NCBI GenBank assembly: GCA_002327725.1
Contig: DCXP01000044.1
Location: forward strand, 56,713-91,345
Origin: Proteobacteria bacterium UBA2133
GTDB taxonomy: Bacteria; Pseudomonadota; Gammaproteobacteria; Arenicellales; UBA868
Direction: 5' to 3'
DNA length: 34,633 nt
Shown here piece by piece: positions 6,852-14,919 of this stretch; the first letter of the stretch is position 1, and the number at the start of each line of letters is the position of its first letter. Position numbers and translations under genes: made by a program. The notes beneath the pieces are model-generated. The model ran no database searches. It had not been told where the DNA came from and was given only the letters and a program-made list of their open reading frames with translations.

Positions 6852-9800
6852 CGGACTCGTGACTCAACTGGTGTTCAGCCCCGGCACCTGATTCTGCCGC
6901 GGGGCTTACGGCTTTACCAAACGCTTCGGCAGGCGAGTCCTGCGGTCGGGTCGGAAACGTAATCGATGCCCGGGCCCCGCCACCGGGCTCGTTCTCCAGC
7001 GTGATAATGCCGCCGTGTGCCGCGATGATCTGACGAACGATTGTCAGGCCGAGTCCGGTTCCCTTGGCCCGGCTGGTAAAAAAGGGGTCAAAAACATGCC
7101 GGCAGGTTTCGGCGTCCAGTCCCGGGCCGTTATCAATGACCTCAATGCAAACCAGAGGGGCCTCCCTGCTCAAATCGAGATGGGCCCGTACGCTCACCAG
7201 GGGTTTTGGAATGCCTGCCTCGGCACAGGCTTCAACCGCATTGGCGATGAGATTGGAAAGCGCCTGCTGCAACCGGTGCGGATCCCCGTAAACAGTTGGC
7301 AGTGAAGGCTCACTCCAGAAAGTCAACTGTGCCTGGTGGTGCTGGAATTGTCCCTGACACAGGAGGATGGTCCGTTCGATGGCCTTGCTGATGTCAAACC
7401 ATTCCCTTTTCAGCACCACTGGCTGTGAGTAGGCGAGCAGTTCATTCAGGATGTTTTCCATGTAGTAGACCTGCTCCAATGCGATGTCGTGCAACTCCTT
7501 ATCCTCACTATTGGCCTCCTTCCCCCGGGAACGACTCAGGATCTGCAGTCCCATCTTGACCGACGACAGCGGGTTGCGCAGATCATGGGCCACCATGGCC
7601 GCCATCCGTCCGACCGTCGCGAGCGCATGGGCTTCGACGACCTGCCGGTTGCGCTCTTCCAGTTTGTGTTTCAGCGCTTCCTTCTCGGTGAGGTCGATGA
7701 TGGAACTGAGCACCATGACCCCCTCCTCCGTTTCGATCGGGTTAAGGCCGATATCCACCGGAAACTGATGTCCGTCACGGTGCTCTCCGAGAAGCTTTTC
7801 GCCGCTGCCCATCGGCCGGGCTTTGGGGCCACGCTGATAGGCCAGCCGCAATCCCGCATGCTGCTGACGGGTCTCGTCCGGGACCAGCATTTCGATGGAC
7901 TGGCCAAGCATTTCCTCGCGGCTGTAGCCGAACATCTGCTCGGCCCGGGAATTGACCAGGACAATAAGGCCTTTGCTGTTGGACAGCACCATCGCGCTGG
8001 GCGCCGCCTCGACCGCGAGTTGAAAGTTCCTTTCGAGACGGGTCCGCTCGGTGATGTCCTCTTTCACGGCCAGAAAATGGGTCACTTCACCGGCCTCGTC
8101 GCGCAACGGCGAAATCCGGGCTGTTTCCAGGTATACCTCGCCGTTCTTTTTCCGGTTGTGAAAAATACCCTGCCACTCACGCCCCGCTTTGAGGTTGGCC
8201 CAGAGTTGCCGGAAATCCTCCAGCGGGGTTTTGCCTGACTTCAGAATGCTGGGTTTGTTGCCGAGTACTTCCTCGCTTGCGTACCCCGTCAACTGATTGA
8301 AGCGCGAATTGACGTATTCGATGTGCCCGTCCGTATCCGTGATCATCACCGATACCGGGCTCTGCTCAATCGCGGTGGCGAGACTGCGGAGCCGATCATC
8401 CTGGGGCAATTCCTGTCGTGGCACGGTGCCGATATAGACCACACCTGACAGCGTGCCACTGGCATCGTGCTGCAGCGACTCGGCCCAGGCCAGGCGATAG
8501 TTGCTGCCATTGCGGTCGTACAGGCCGGCCTGCAACTGGCCCGGCTCGCGTTTGCCCGCGACCAGCTCGCGCAGGCGGGTGCGGTATTGTTCTCCCACGG
8601 CGGGTGCCACCAGCATGTCGATCCGGGACTGACCCAGCAGGTCCGACCGCGAATAGCCGGAATACGCCAGCGTGGCGTCGTTGACAAAGACCAGGCGATC
8701 AGCCGTATCGGTGGCGATCACCGGGTTGGCGCTGTTCTTGAGCGCCCCGGCCAGCGGTTCAAACTGCCCGAGCCGGGCGGCCAGATGCAACTGCCGCGAA
8801 CGCACGACACCGTAGCCTGCCGCTAGCAGCAGAACCACGATCGCCAGCAGTCCGTAGGCGCGTATATAACTGCCCAAACCCAGGCTTTGACGCAGCAATA
8901 CCCCGGGGAAAAGTGACACGATAAACCAGGAAGGCGGCGCAAACCCGGAAACGCTGGCCGCTGTGTCGGCGTTGAGACGGAAAAAGGTGAAGATGCCGCG
9001 GCGATTGACCAGGGTGCCGGTCGCCCGCTGCTCCATCTGCTGCCAGACCGCGGGGTAGTGGTTCTGGAATCGCGCATCAGGATCAAAGGCGAAACCCCAC
9101 TCGAGTTCCTGGCGCGGATTACTGATCCAGTAGCCACGCTGGTCCAGCACCATCAGGCGGTTGGCCGCGTCGCCCATAGCATCCTTGAATGCTGCGGCCA
9201 GCGCTTCACCGCGATAATTGATCAGCACGACACCGCGCCGATGGCCGCCATCGTCAAACACCGGAGTCGCCACCCGGAACATCGGCCGCGGCACGGCTTC
9301 AGACTCGCCCCACTCGATGTTGAGATCAACCGGTGATATGTAGATCTCGCCCTCGGGCAGGCCGCGCGCCTGGAGAAAGTAATAGCGCTTGGATTTGTCC
9401 TGGAGATTCTGACGGCTGACGATTTCAGGCCCCTGCGGCCCCTGGTTGATTCGCACCAGTTCATGACCGGGGGAACTGAGCAACCGGACCTGGTCATACA
9501 TTGGCCGCTCGCGGCCAAGCGCCCTGAAATACTCCGCCAGAATCCCGGTGCGGGCATCCCCGAGAGAGGCGGGAACGCCAACCTGTTGCACCATCTGGGC
9601 CAGTAATCGGGTATCGGATACTGCGGCCGCCAGTTTCTCCTGAAGCACCGCGCCGGCCCGAGTGATGACCGAAGTTTCCTGCTGCTGCTGTGCCTGGCGA
9701 AAGGCCTTGAGATCCAGCAGAAAGTGGCCGGTGCCGATCAACCCCACCGTCAGGGTCAGCAGAAATGCCAACCCGCAGGCCTCGATCAGGGCCTGTCGGC

Positions 9801-9954
9801 GCGGTGAACTTGCGGAAAAAAACGGCCTCACGGCGCCCCCCGGGGCGAAAGCCGGCAACTGCCCCGGATTGATGGCGATGATACCTGCGCCACCGGATTC
9901 CTCACGCGACTCAACCGGGTGTGCATGGTGTGATCCGAAGGGCGGCGCCGGCAT
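6844..9954 (-). CDS. Membrane sensor histidine kinase with periplasmic Cache-like domain and three PAS domains
   Basis: Sensor of about 1036 aa. Order: a ~55-residue N-terminal tail; TM1 (about 55-77); a ~290-residue periplasmic region resembling a double Cache/PDC sensor; TM2 (about 367-384); three PAS domains (about 400-510, 530-635, 645-755); HisKA with phosphoacceptor H790 (MVAHDLRNPLSS); and a HATPase_c domain with DNGPGLD, a FF-S-KGTGLGL G-box and a final GGGARASITFP. The start is uncertain. The ATG at 9954 overlaps the preceding hemG-like gene by 44 bases; a TTG at 10002 and a GTG near 9831 are alternatives. The Cache-like region implies that a small periplasmic ligand is sensed. Its identity (oxyanion or organic acid) cannot be read from the sequence. 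Confidence 0.88.
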   Translation of the reverse strand: MPAPPFGSHHAHPVESREESGGAGIIAINPGQLPAFAPGGAVRPFFSASSPRRQALIEACGLAFLLTLTVGLIGTGHFLLDLKAFRQAQQQQETSVITRAGAVLQEKLAAAVSDTRLLAQMVQQVGVPASLGDARTGILAEYFRALGRERPMYDQVRLLSSPGHELVRINQGPQGPEIVSRQNLQDKSKRYYFLQARGLPEGEIYISPVDLNIEWGESEAVPRPMFRVATPVFDDGGHRRGVVLINYRGEALAAAFKDAMGDAANRLMVLDQRGYWISNPRQELEWGFAFDPDARFQNHYPAVWQQMEQRATGTLVNRRGIFTFFRLNADTAASVSGFAPPSWFIVSLFPGVLLRQSLGLGSYIRAYGLLAIVVLLLAAGYGVVRSRQLHLAARLGQFEPLAGALKNSANPVIATDTADRLVFVNDATLAYSGYSRSDLLGQSRIDMLVAPAVGEQYRTRLRELVAGKREPGQLQAGLYDRNGSNYRLAWAESLQHDASGTLSGVVYIGTVPRQELPQDDRLRSLATAIEQSPVSVMITDTDGHIEYVNSRFNQLTGYASEEVLGNKPSILKSGKTPLEDFRQLWANLKAGREWQGIFHNRKKNGEVYLETARISPLRDEAGEVTHFLAVKEDITERTRLERNFQLAVEAAPSAMVLSNSKGLIVLVNSRAEQMFGYSREEMLGQSIEMLVPDETRQQHAGLRLAYQRGPKARPMGSGEKLLGEHRDGHQFPVDIGLNPIETEEGVMVLSSIIDLTEKEALKHKLEERNRQVVEAHALATVGRMAAMVAHDLRNPLSSVKMGLQILSRSRGKEANSEDKELHDIALEQVYYMENILNELLAYSQPVVLKREWFDISKAIERTILLCQGQFQHHQAQLTFWSEPSLPTVYGDPHRLQQALSNLIANAVEACAEAGIPKPLVSVRAHLDLSREAPLVCIEVIDNGPGLDAETCRHVFDPFFTSRAKGTGLGLTIVRQIIAAHGGIITLENEPGGGARASITFPTRPQDSPAEAFGKAVSPAAESGAGAEHQLSHESDD

Positions 9955-11329
9955 CCCGATACCGCTGGTAGCTTGAGGGGAAGCAACGCTCTGCGGCAGC
10001 AACCCGCTCCGCCACGGCCGCCGCCTGGATCAGACGATCACGCACCGACACGCCACCGCTGTATGCTCCGCACAGGTGCACACCCGGAATCGCGCACAAC
10101 CGCCGGCTGATCGCCGCAAGCCGTTGGGAGTACGCTCCAAAATAGAGCGGCAAGGCCTGGGGATGCCGATCAATCCGCGTCATGACCGGAGCGGCCCGCA
10201 GTCCCAGCAGCGAAGTCAGATCATGCCTCACTTTGTCAATGACGGCGCTGTCTTTATCGGCCAGTGCCTTCGGCTCTCGCGCGCCACCGAGATAACAACT
10301 CAGCAGTACGTGGCCGGATGGTGCCCTTCCTGCCAGTACGCTGGCCGGCCAGAGACAACCGTTAATCCGCCGCCGCTCACAGCCGGGAACCAGAAATCCG
10401 GTTCCATCCAGCAGGTGCTCAACATGCTGGCGCTGGAATCCCAGATGCACCACCATCACCGGCGCGTATTGGATACCTGCCAGCAGGCCGGCGAGTTCCG
10501 GGTCCGGGTCCTGCAGCAGGCGGGCCGCCGCCGGCGCTGGCGTCGTCAGCACCAACTGCCGCGCCCGCAGCACGGCGCCATCGGCTGCCTCCACCTGCCA
10601 GCCAGCGCCATTTCGCCTGATTACGGCAGCACAGCGGCTGTACTCGGGCCTGACCGATGCAGCCAGAGAATCGACCAGCGTCTGCATGCCGCCCTGAAAA
10701 CTCACCGCCGGCCCAACCGGGCTTCGGCCCCGTCGTGCCAGGCGCTGGCAAAGCACCCCGGCACTGATACTGCCGTAGCGGCTCTCCAGCGCTGTCAGGC
10801 GTGGCAGGGTTGTGTACGCCTCCGCCCGCTCGGGGTCAGACCCCAGGGAGGCGGCCACATAAGGCTCGATGCCGTAGCGCAGGACCTCCGGACCGAGCCG
10901 CCGGCGCACGAACTCGGCCACCGTTTCCCCGGACCGGTGACGCTGCGGGATCAACGGTTCCAGCGCCAGGCGCAGCCGGCCACGAATGCTGAACAGCCCT
11001 GAATGCAATACCCCGGCTGCAGAGGCCGGTACCCGCTGCAGGACCCCATCACGCAGCAGGTAACGCGCGGCATCCGGCTGCTTTCGCAACAGTAGCGGGC
11101 CAAGTCCCACGGACTCGATGATCTCGGTCGGGTCACCCACAGGGTCCATCAGCCAGGTCGCGCCAGCCTCAGTCAACCAGCCCTGCTGGCGAACCGAGCG
11201 GATTTTGCCTCCGGCCTGCGGTGCACTTTCCCACAGCGCCACCTCAAGGCCCCGACGCTGCAAATGCCAGGCAGCAGCCAGCCCGGAAATACCGCCGCCG
11301 ATGACGAGCGCGTCGTGCATCGTGCTCAT
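9911..11329 (-). CDS. hemG: Protoporphyrinogen oxidase-like FAD enzyme (HemG/HemY family)
   Basis: FAD-dependent amine-oxidase-fold protein of 472 aa, the usual PPOX length. The dinucleotide motif GGGISGLAAAWHLQRRGLEV starts at residue 11. GETVAEFVRRRLGPEVLRYGIEPYVAASLGSDPE-type segments match the PPOX family, and the C-terminal HLCGAYSGGVSVRDRLIQAA is the second FAD-contact region (split here only for description). The family oxidises protoporphyrinogen IX (or coproporphyrinogen) to the porphyrin. It is preceded by a radical SAM protein of the haem-synthesis type (5-base gap) and followed by the overlapping kinase gene. Classical PPOX uses O2, and the anaerobic setting suggests another acceptor or another tetrapyrrole substrate. 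This last point is inference. Confidence 0.8.
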   Translation of the reverse strand: MSTMHDALVIGGGISGLAAAWHLQRRGLEVALWESAPQAGGKIRSVRQQGWLTEAGATWLMDPVGDPTEIIESVGLGPLLLRKQPDAARYLLRDGVLQRVPASAAGVLHSGLFSIRGRLRLALEPLIPQRHRSGETVAEFVRRRLGPEVLRYGIEPYVAASLGSDPERAEAYTTLPRLTALESRYGSISAGVLCQRLARRGRSPVGPAVSFQGGMQTLVDSLAASVRPEYSRCAAVIRRNGAGWQVEAADGAVLRARQLVLTTPAPAAARLLQDPDPELAGLLAGIQYAPVMVVHLGFQRQHVEHLLDGTGFLVPGCERRRINGCLWPASVLAGRAPSGHVLLSCYLGGAREPKALADKDSAVIDKVRHDLTSLLGLRAAPVMTRIDRHPQALPLYFGAYSQRLAAISRRLCAIPGVHLCGAYSGGVSVRDRLIQAAAVAERVAAAERCFPSSYQRYRDAGAALRITPCTPG

Positions 11330-11334
11330 AGTCG

Positions 11335-12588
11335 TTACTGGATCCCCCGCGGCGGCCCGGCCGGGCCGAAACGCCGGGCGGCCAGGGTTCTGAGATGATC
11401 AGGAGTGACCTCGACGTGTCCCTGCTCCAGCACGTATACCTCAACCCGCCGCCGGATCATTTTCCGCAGCGGAGCCGGAATCCGGGCAAGACGCTGTTCG
11501 GCCGCCGCGGTCCAGCACACTTGCGTCCCGTCATTCTCAGGTAACGGCGCAATCGGGCTCTTTCCGGAGGGCTGATAAGCGCAAGCCGGATCCTCCCCCA
11601 TGAGGCCGTTACCCTGGGCCAGTGCCCCGGCGCGGCAACCGCCGCAGAGCCGCCGGTACTCACAGGTGCTGCACTTGCCAGAGACTGATCCCTGCCGCAG
11701 TTGCAGCAGCGGTGGCGATTGCTGCCACAGGGCAGCAAGCCCGCCGTCGCGCACGCTGCCCAGCACCTCGGGAATGTACGGACAGGCTGTCAGCTCACCA
11801 TGACTGGTTATCCGACAGTAATGACTGCCGGCCATGCAGCCATCGCCGTCACGGCCGCTGATCAGGTTGGTCGCCGAAGGGGCTGCCTGCGACAGGGCGA
11901 TCCGCTTGAACTGCGGGGCGCAGCGGGGCCGGATAATGTACTCCGGGTATTGACGCTGCAGTTCGACCAGCTGCGCAAGGACCTGCTCCTGTTGGGCGTG
12001 GTCCAGTATGCTCCCGGTCGTGCCGCGGCCGGTACAGATAACAAAAAACACGTTAAGCGCACGGGCACCGTTGTGCGCTCCGAACCGGGCAAAGTCTGCC
12101 AGTTCGCCGGCGTTGTCGGGTGTTACCGTGAAATGCAACTGAAAATCCAGCCCGCTGTCCCGGCAATGACGGATGGCCGCCATGGTCCGGTGCCAGGCAC
12201 CCGGCAGACCCCGGAAGCGGTCGTGCCGCTCCGGGTCGAGTGAGTCCAGGCTGATACCCACGCCGGTGACACCGGCGGCCTTCAGGGCATTCACCCGCCG
12301 CGAAGTCAGCATGATGCCATTGGTTCCCACGACCATGACCAGCCCACGACCGGCGCCGTGCCGGCAGATGGTTTCCAGGTCCGGGCGGACCAGCGGTTCG
12401 CCGCCGGTCAGTACCACCATGGTTGAATCACCGAGTGCCGCAATCTGGTCGAGTATCTGCAACACGGCCCGGGTATCCAGCTCATCAGGATCGTGCTCGT
12501 GCAGGGCGTCCGCGTCGAGGTAGCAGTGCGGACAAGCAAGATTACACCGCCGGGTCAGATTAAAAGCCAGCAGGCGCAGTTCCTTCAT
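11335..12588 (-). CDS. Radical SAM protein of the AhbC/AhbD/NirJ haem-synthesis family with C-terminal PCP_red-like domain
   Basis: 417 aa. The radical SAM cluster motif is C15-x3-C19-x2-C22 (CNLACPHC), followed by TGGEPL and GISLDSLDPERHDRFRG, wording typical of the siroheme-to-haem/haem d1 enzymes AhbC, AhbD and NirJ. The auxiliary-cluster region has HYCRITSHGELTACPYIPEV and GKCSTCEYRRLCGGCRAGA. Beyond the normal family end, about 70 residues (starting CWTAAAEQRLARIP) look like the PCP_red domain also repeated in the preceding stress protein. The ATG at 12588 has GGGGGAAG upstream; a longer frame would overlap the upstream gene. Which tetrapyrrole step it catalyses cannot be decided by eye. 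Confidence 0.8.
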   Translation of the reverse strand: MKELRLLAFNLTRRCNLACPHCYLDADALHEHDPDELDTRAVLQILDQIAALGDSTMVVLTGGEPLVRPDLETICRHGAGRGLVMVVGTNGIMLTSRRVNALKAAGVTGVGISLDSLDPERHDRFRGLPGAWHRTMAAIRHCRDSGLDFQLHFTVTPDNAGELADFARFGAHNGARALNVFFVICTGRGTTGSILDHAQQEQVLAQLVELQRQYPEYIIRPRCAPQFKRIALSQAAPSATNLISGRDGDGCMAGSHYCRITSHGELTACPYIPEVLGSVRDGGLAALWQQSPPLLQLRQGSVSGKCSTCEYRRLCGGCRAGALAQGNGLMGEDPACAYQPSGKSPIAPLPENDGTQVCWTAAAEQRLARIPAPLRKMIRRRVEVYVLEQGHVEVTPDHLRTLAARRFGPAGPPRGIQ

Positions 12589-12607
12589 GCGCTTCCCCCG
12601 ACCGGGC

Positions 12608-14569
12608 TTAGCTGGATGCGGCCGGGTCATCTTTACCCCGGTACTGGGATGGATGGTGTTCGCTGTGGAAACTGCCTTGCGTGGCCCAGGTATCACGGGC
12701 ATGGCCTAATACCTCCGGAGTCACCTCGGCAAGCCCCAGGTCACGGGCACAACGCTCCATCTCGCGGATAACCATTGGCCGGACAAAATCGGGTATCTTC
12801 CTTATGCTGGCCTGCGCCTGGGCCTGCCACGGCAGCGTCGTCACCTCACCTTCCGATCCCTCCGCCCACTGCGCGTATTTATCTTCAATCACCTGCTCGG
12901 TGATCTCGGTCTGGCCCCGACCCGAAGCGAAGGCCTCGATGCGCTGGCGCGTAAGTGCGCGCATGAAGCCCGCCGGCACCTTCTGCAGGCGGTTTCGGGC
13001 GCCTTCGGTCCAGTTTGCGGGATTCGCGCCCGCCTCCGCGATGGGCGGATTTGCACGTGTGTGGCCAAAGGGACACTTCGGCTGATCCGCTCCTCCTTCC
13101 AACCCGACAAAATGTCTGACGTGCTCCGGGAGGACCTCTCCGGCCGCCTGCAGGCGGGCGTACTTCTGCACGCGTCCACGGATGTTGTCCTGCTCTACAG
13201 GATCACCAATCTTCTCCAGTTCCGCCTCGGCCTGGGCCGACCACGGCATGGGACCTACCGGCGGCGGCTGCAACTCACCGCGCGCATCGGCCTCGACGAT
13301 GTCGCGCATCGCCCGGGTCGCATGGGCCGGGCACAGGGTGGCCGTGACCTCCTCAACCATTCCCGCGGTAATCACCGTATGTCCGCGTTCGCTCGCTTCG
13401 CGCAGGATAGCGGTACGGGCCATGCTTTGCGCAAAATCGGGGACGCGGGCGATACTGTGTTCCGCTTCCACGGTCCAGGAGGTCGTAACGTCCGCCACCG
13501 CTTCAACCGGGGGCTGGTATTGGCGCTGACTGATCAGCAGCGCACAGTCGGCATCGTGCAGCAGATGTTCGGTATTGCCACCGATATCCAGGTCAGGGTC
13601 AGCATGGACGCCCCGCTTTCCCAGTACCAGCAGTGCGGGTTTGAGCGTTTTCAGATACCGGTCTATCGCATCATGCGGCTTGCCATCGAGCAGGCGGGTG
13701 CTGACTTCGATGCCGTAATCCGCCCCTATCATCGCCGCCACCTCGAGATGACCTTGGTAAATCTTGGCCAGACCGGAATCGATGATCTCCTCGTGCAGTT
13801 TCTCCTGCTCCTGGAAACGGAATACTTTGCTCGCCCGCTCTGAGAGCACACCGGCAATCCGGTTAAAGGCCACATAATGGTAATAGGGGTCAAATGCGGC
13901 AACCACGTGTACCGGACAGTGCCAGTGCCGGGCCAGAGACAAAGCGGTCAGCAACCCTCCCCAGGCCTGCGGCGAACCATCTACGGCAACCACAATCGGG
14001 CCGGCGCTGAGACTCGCCTCCGGATCCTTGATAACGAGGGTGTCCACCTGAACTCTTCTGACCACTCGGGTACAGACCGTACCCAGGCGTCCTCCGGGGA
14101 CGGCCCCCAGCCCGCGCGCGCCGATCACCAGCAGGTCATGGCTGCCATGGTTGGCGGCCTCCGTCAGCGCCCGATAGTTCTTGCCCTCGAGCGCCTGGCG
14201 CCCAAACCTGACCCGGGCCGCGCTGCAGACCTGCGCGGCGTGGTCAAGATATGAGTCGGTGATGATGGCCAGTCCGCGGGTGATCAGGTCATCGTGCACA
14301 TCGCGCTGGCGCTCGAGTTCCTGCTCGGCACGGAACTGCTTTGGTAACCCGCCCTCCATCTGGCGGAAACGCTGGTCATGGAGTTTGGCGGCATAGGCGT
14401 GGGTTCCGGTCACACGGGCATTCCATAACGCCGCAAGGCCGGCGGCCTCTATCGCTGCGCGGTTGGCATGATCCGAGGCGTCTAATGCCAGCAGAATGCC
14501 GGTGTACTCAGGCAGAGCCGGCGGCTCCACGTTGGCTTGCAATGCTGGGGCGGTAGTCGAAACGCTCAT
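12608..14569 (-). CDS. Tandem universal stress protein with four C-terminal PCP_red-like repeats
   Basis: 653 aa. Usp domain 1 (about 22-180) carries the nucleotide-binding signature GARGLGAVPGGRLGT. Usp domain 2 (about 190-347) has IVVAVDGSPQA but a degenerate signature (GKRGVHADPDLDIGGNTEHLL). From about 364 to 640 come four ~50-residue repeats, each opening W-x3-A-x3-L/I-x-K/R-I/V-P (WTVEAEHSIARVP, WSAQAEAELEKIG, WTEGARNRLQKVP, WQAQAQASIRKIP). They resemble the PCP_red domain found at the C-terminus of light-independent protochlorophyllide reductase subunits. The ATG at 14569 is preferred over an upstream GTG. It is the first gene of the minus-strand operon, behind a sigma-54-like element. 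Its function is unknown; sensing redox or anaerobic stress is only a guess. Confidence 0.82.
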   Translation of the reverse strand: MSVSTTAPALQANVEPPALPEYTGILLALDASDHANRAAIEAAGLAALWNARVTGTHAYAAKLHDQRFRQMEGGLPKQFRAEQELERQRDVHDDLITRGLAIITDSYLDHAAQVCSAARVRFGRQALEGKNYRALTEAANHGSHDLLVIGARGLGAVPGGRLGTVCTRVVRRVQVDTLVIKDPEASLSAGPIVVAVDGSPQAWGGLLTALSLARHWHCPVHVVAAFDPYYHYVAFNRIAGVLSERASKVFRFQEQEKLHEEIIDSGLAKIYQGHLEVAAMIGADYGIEVSTRLLDGKPHDAIDRYLKTLKPALLVLGKRGVHADPDLDIGGNTEHLLHDADCALLISQRQYQPPVEAVADVTTSWTVEAEHSIARVPDFAQSMARTAILREASERGHTVITAGMVEEVTATLCPAHATRAMRDIVEADARGELQPPPVGPMPWSAQAEAELEKIGDPVEQDNIRGRVQKYARLQAAGEVLPEHVRHFVGLEGGADQPKCPFGHTRANPPIAEAGANPANWTEGARNRLQKVPAGFMRALTRQRIEAFASGRGQTEITEQVIEDKYAQWAEGSEGEVTTLPWQAQAQASIRKIPDFVRPMVIREMERCARDLGLAEVTPEVLGHARDTWATQGSFHSEHHPSQYRGKDDPAASS

Positions 14570-14637
14570 GGTCTGGTTGATCCTTGGGCTTGAAGATGAC
14601 ACAGGTGCGAAAGGCGTTCTTATCTCCCTTGTTGCGT

Positions 14638-14653
14638 CGCAAGAACCATGCCA
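14638..14653 (-). promoter_or_regulatory. Sigma-54-like -24/-12 element upstream of the stress-protein/haem/kinase operon
   Basis: The minus strand reads TGGCATGGTTCTTGCG. It keeps the essential GG and GC dinucleotides with correct spacing, and differs from consensus at one base of each half. Its spacer begins GGTT, as in the element at 5244-5259. Transcription would start near 14627, about 58 bases before the ATG at 14569. Confidence 0.6.
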
Positions 14654-14700
14654 AGCCTTGGGCCGCTGGTTACGTCTATCCCTTACCGGGCGTCAGGCGC

Positions 14701-14764
14701 TCACCTGAACATTCTATTCAATCTGCCGTCTTGATCTCGGTCAGGTGAAACAAACTATTCAATC
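14701..14764. repeat. Interleaved inverted and direct repeats in the divergent control region
   Basis: TCACCTGA (14701-14708) is repeated inverted as TCAGGTGA (14741-14748). CTATTCAATC occurs directly at 14714-14723 and 14755-14764, 41 bases apart, close to four helical turns. The layout looks like cooperative binding sites for a regulator, about 50-110 bases upstream of the leftward -24 element. No regulator can be named. Confidence 0.45.
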
Positions 14765-14820
14765 CGTTACCGGCAGGGTCGAAACGGGCCGAAAATGGCC
14801 AATCGTCACCCGCCTCCCCC

Positions 14821-14834
14821 TTGACCGAAATCAA
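14821..14834 (+). promoter_or_regulatory. FNR/Anr-type box of the ubiUVD promoter
   Basis: TTGACCGAAATCAA matches the TTGAT-N4-ATCAA consensus at 9 of 10 positions. Its centre (14827.5) is 41.5 bases upstream of position 14869, and TAAAGT at 14857-14862 then falls exactly at the -10 position. This is class II FNR geometry. It fits anaerobic induction of O2-independent ubiquinone genes. Confidence 0.75.
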
Positions 14835-14875
14835 GCGCCTGCGGCGCGGGTTGACCTAAAGTGCGTCCCTCACAA

Positions 14876-14896
14876 ATTCAGCTGCTCCAGCTGAAT
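14876..14896 (+). promoter_or_regulatory. Perfect 9-bp hairpin in the ubiU leader
   Basis: ATTCAGCTG and CAGCTGAAT flank a CTC loop. It lies a few bases after the inferred start site and 23 bases before the ubiU ATG. There is no T-run, so it is not an intrinsic terminator. mRNA stabilisation or a protein/RNA binding site is possible. Confidence 0.55.
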
Positions 14897-14919
14897 CTAC
14901 CGGGAGATGTGTAAGACTG

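Larger units (their letters stand above)
14570..14919. other. Divergent control region between the stress-protein operon and ubiUVD
   Basis: 350 bases without a gene. Contents in order: a sigma-54-like element facing left (14638-14653); 8-base inverted and 10-base direct repeats (14701-14764) enclosing a partial FNR-like half-site pair (14731-14744); a strong FNR-type box with a matching -10 (14821-14862) facing right; and a perfect leader hairpin (14876-14896). Confidence 0.6.
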
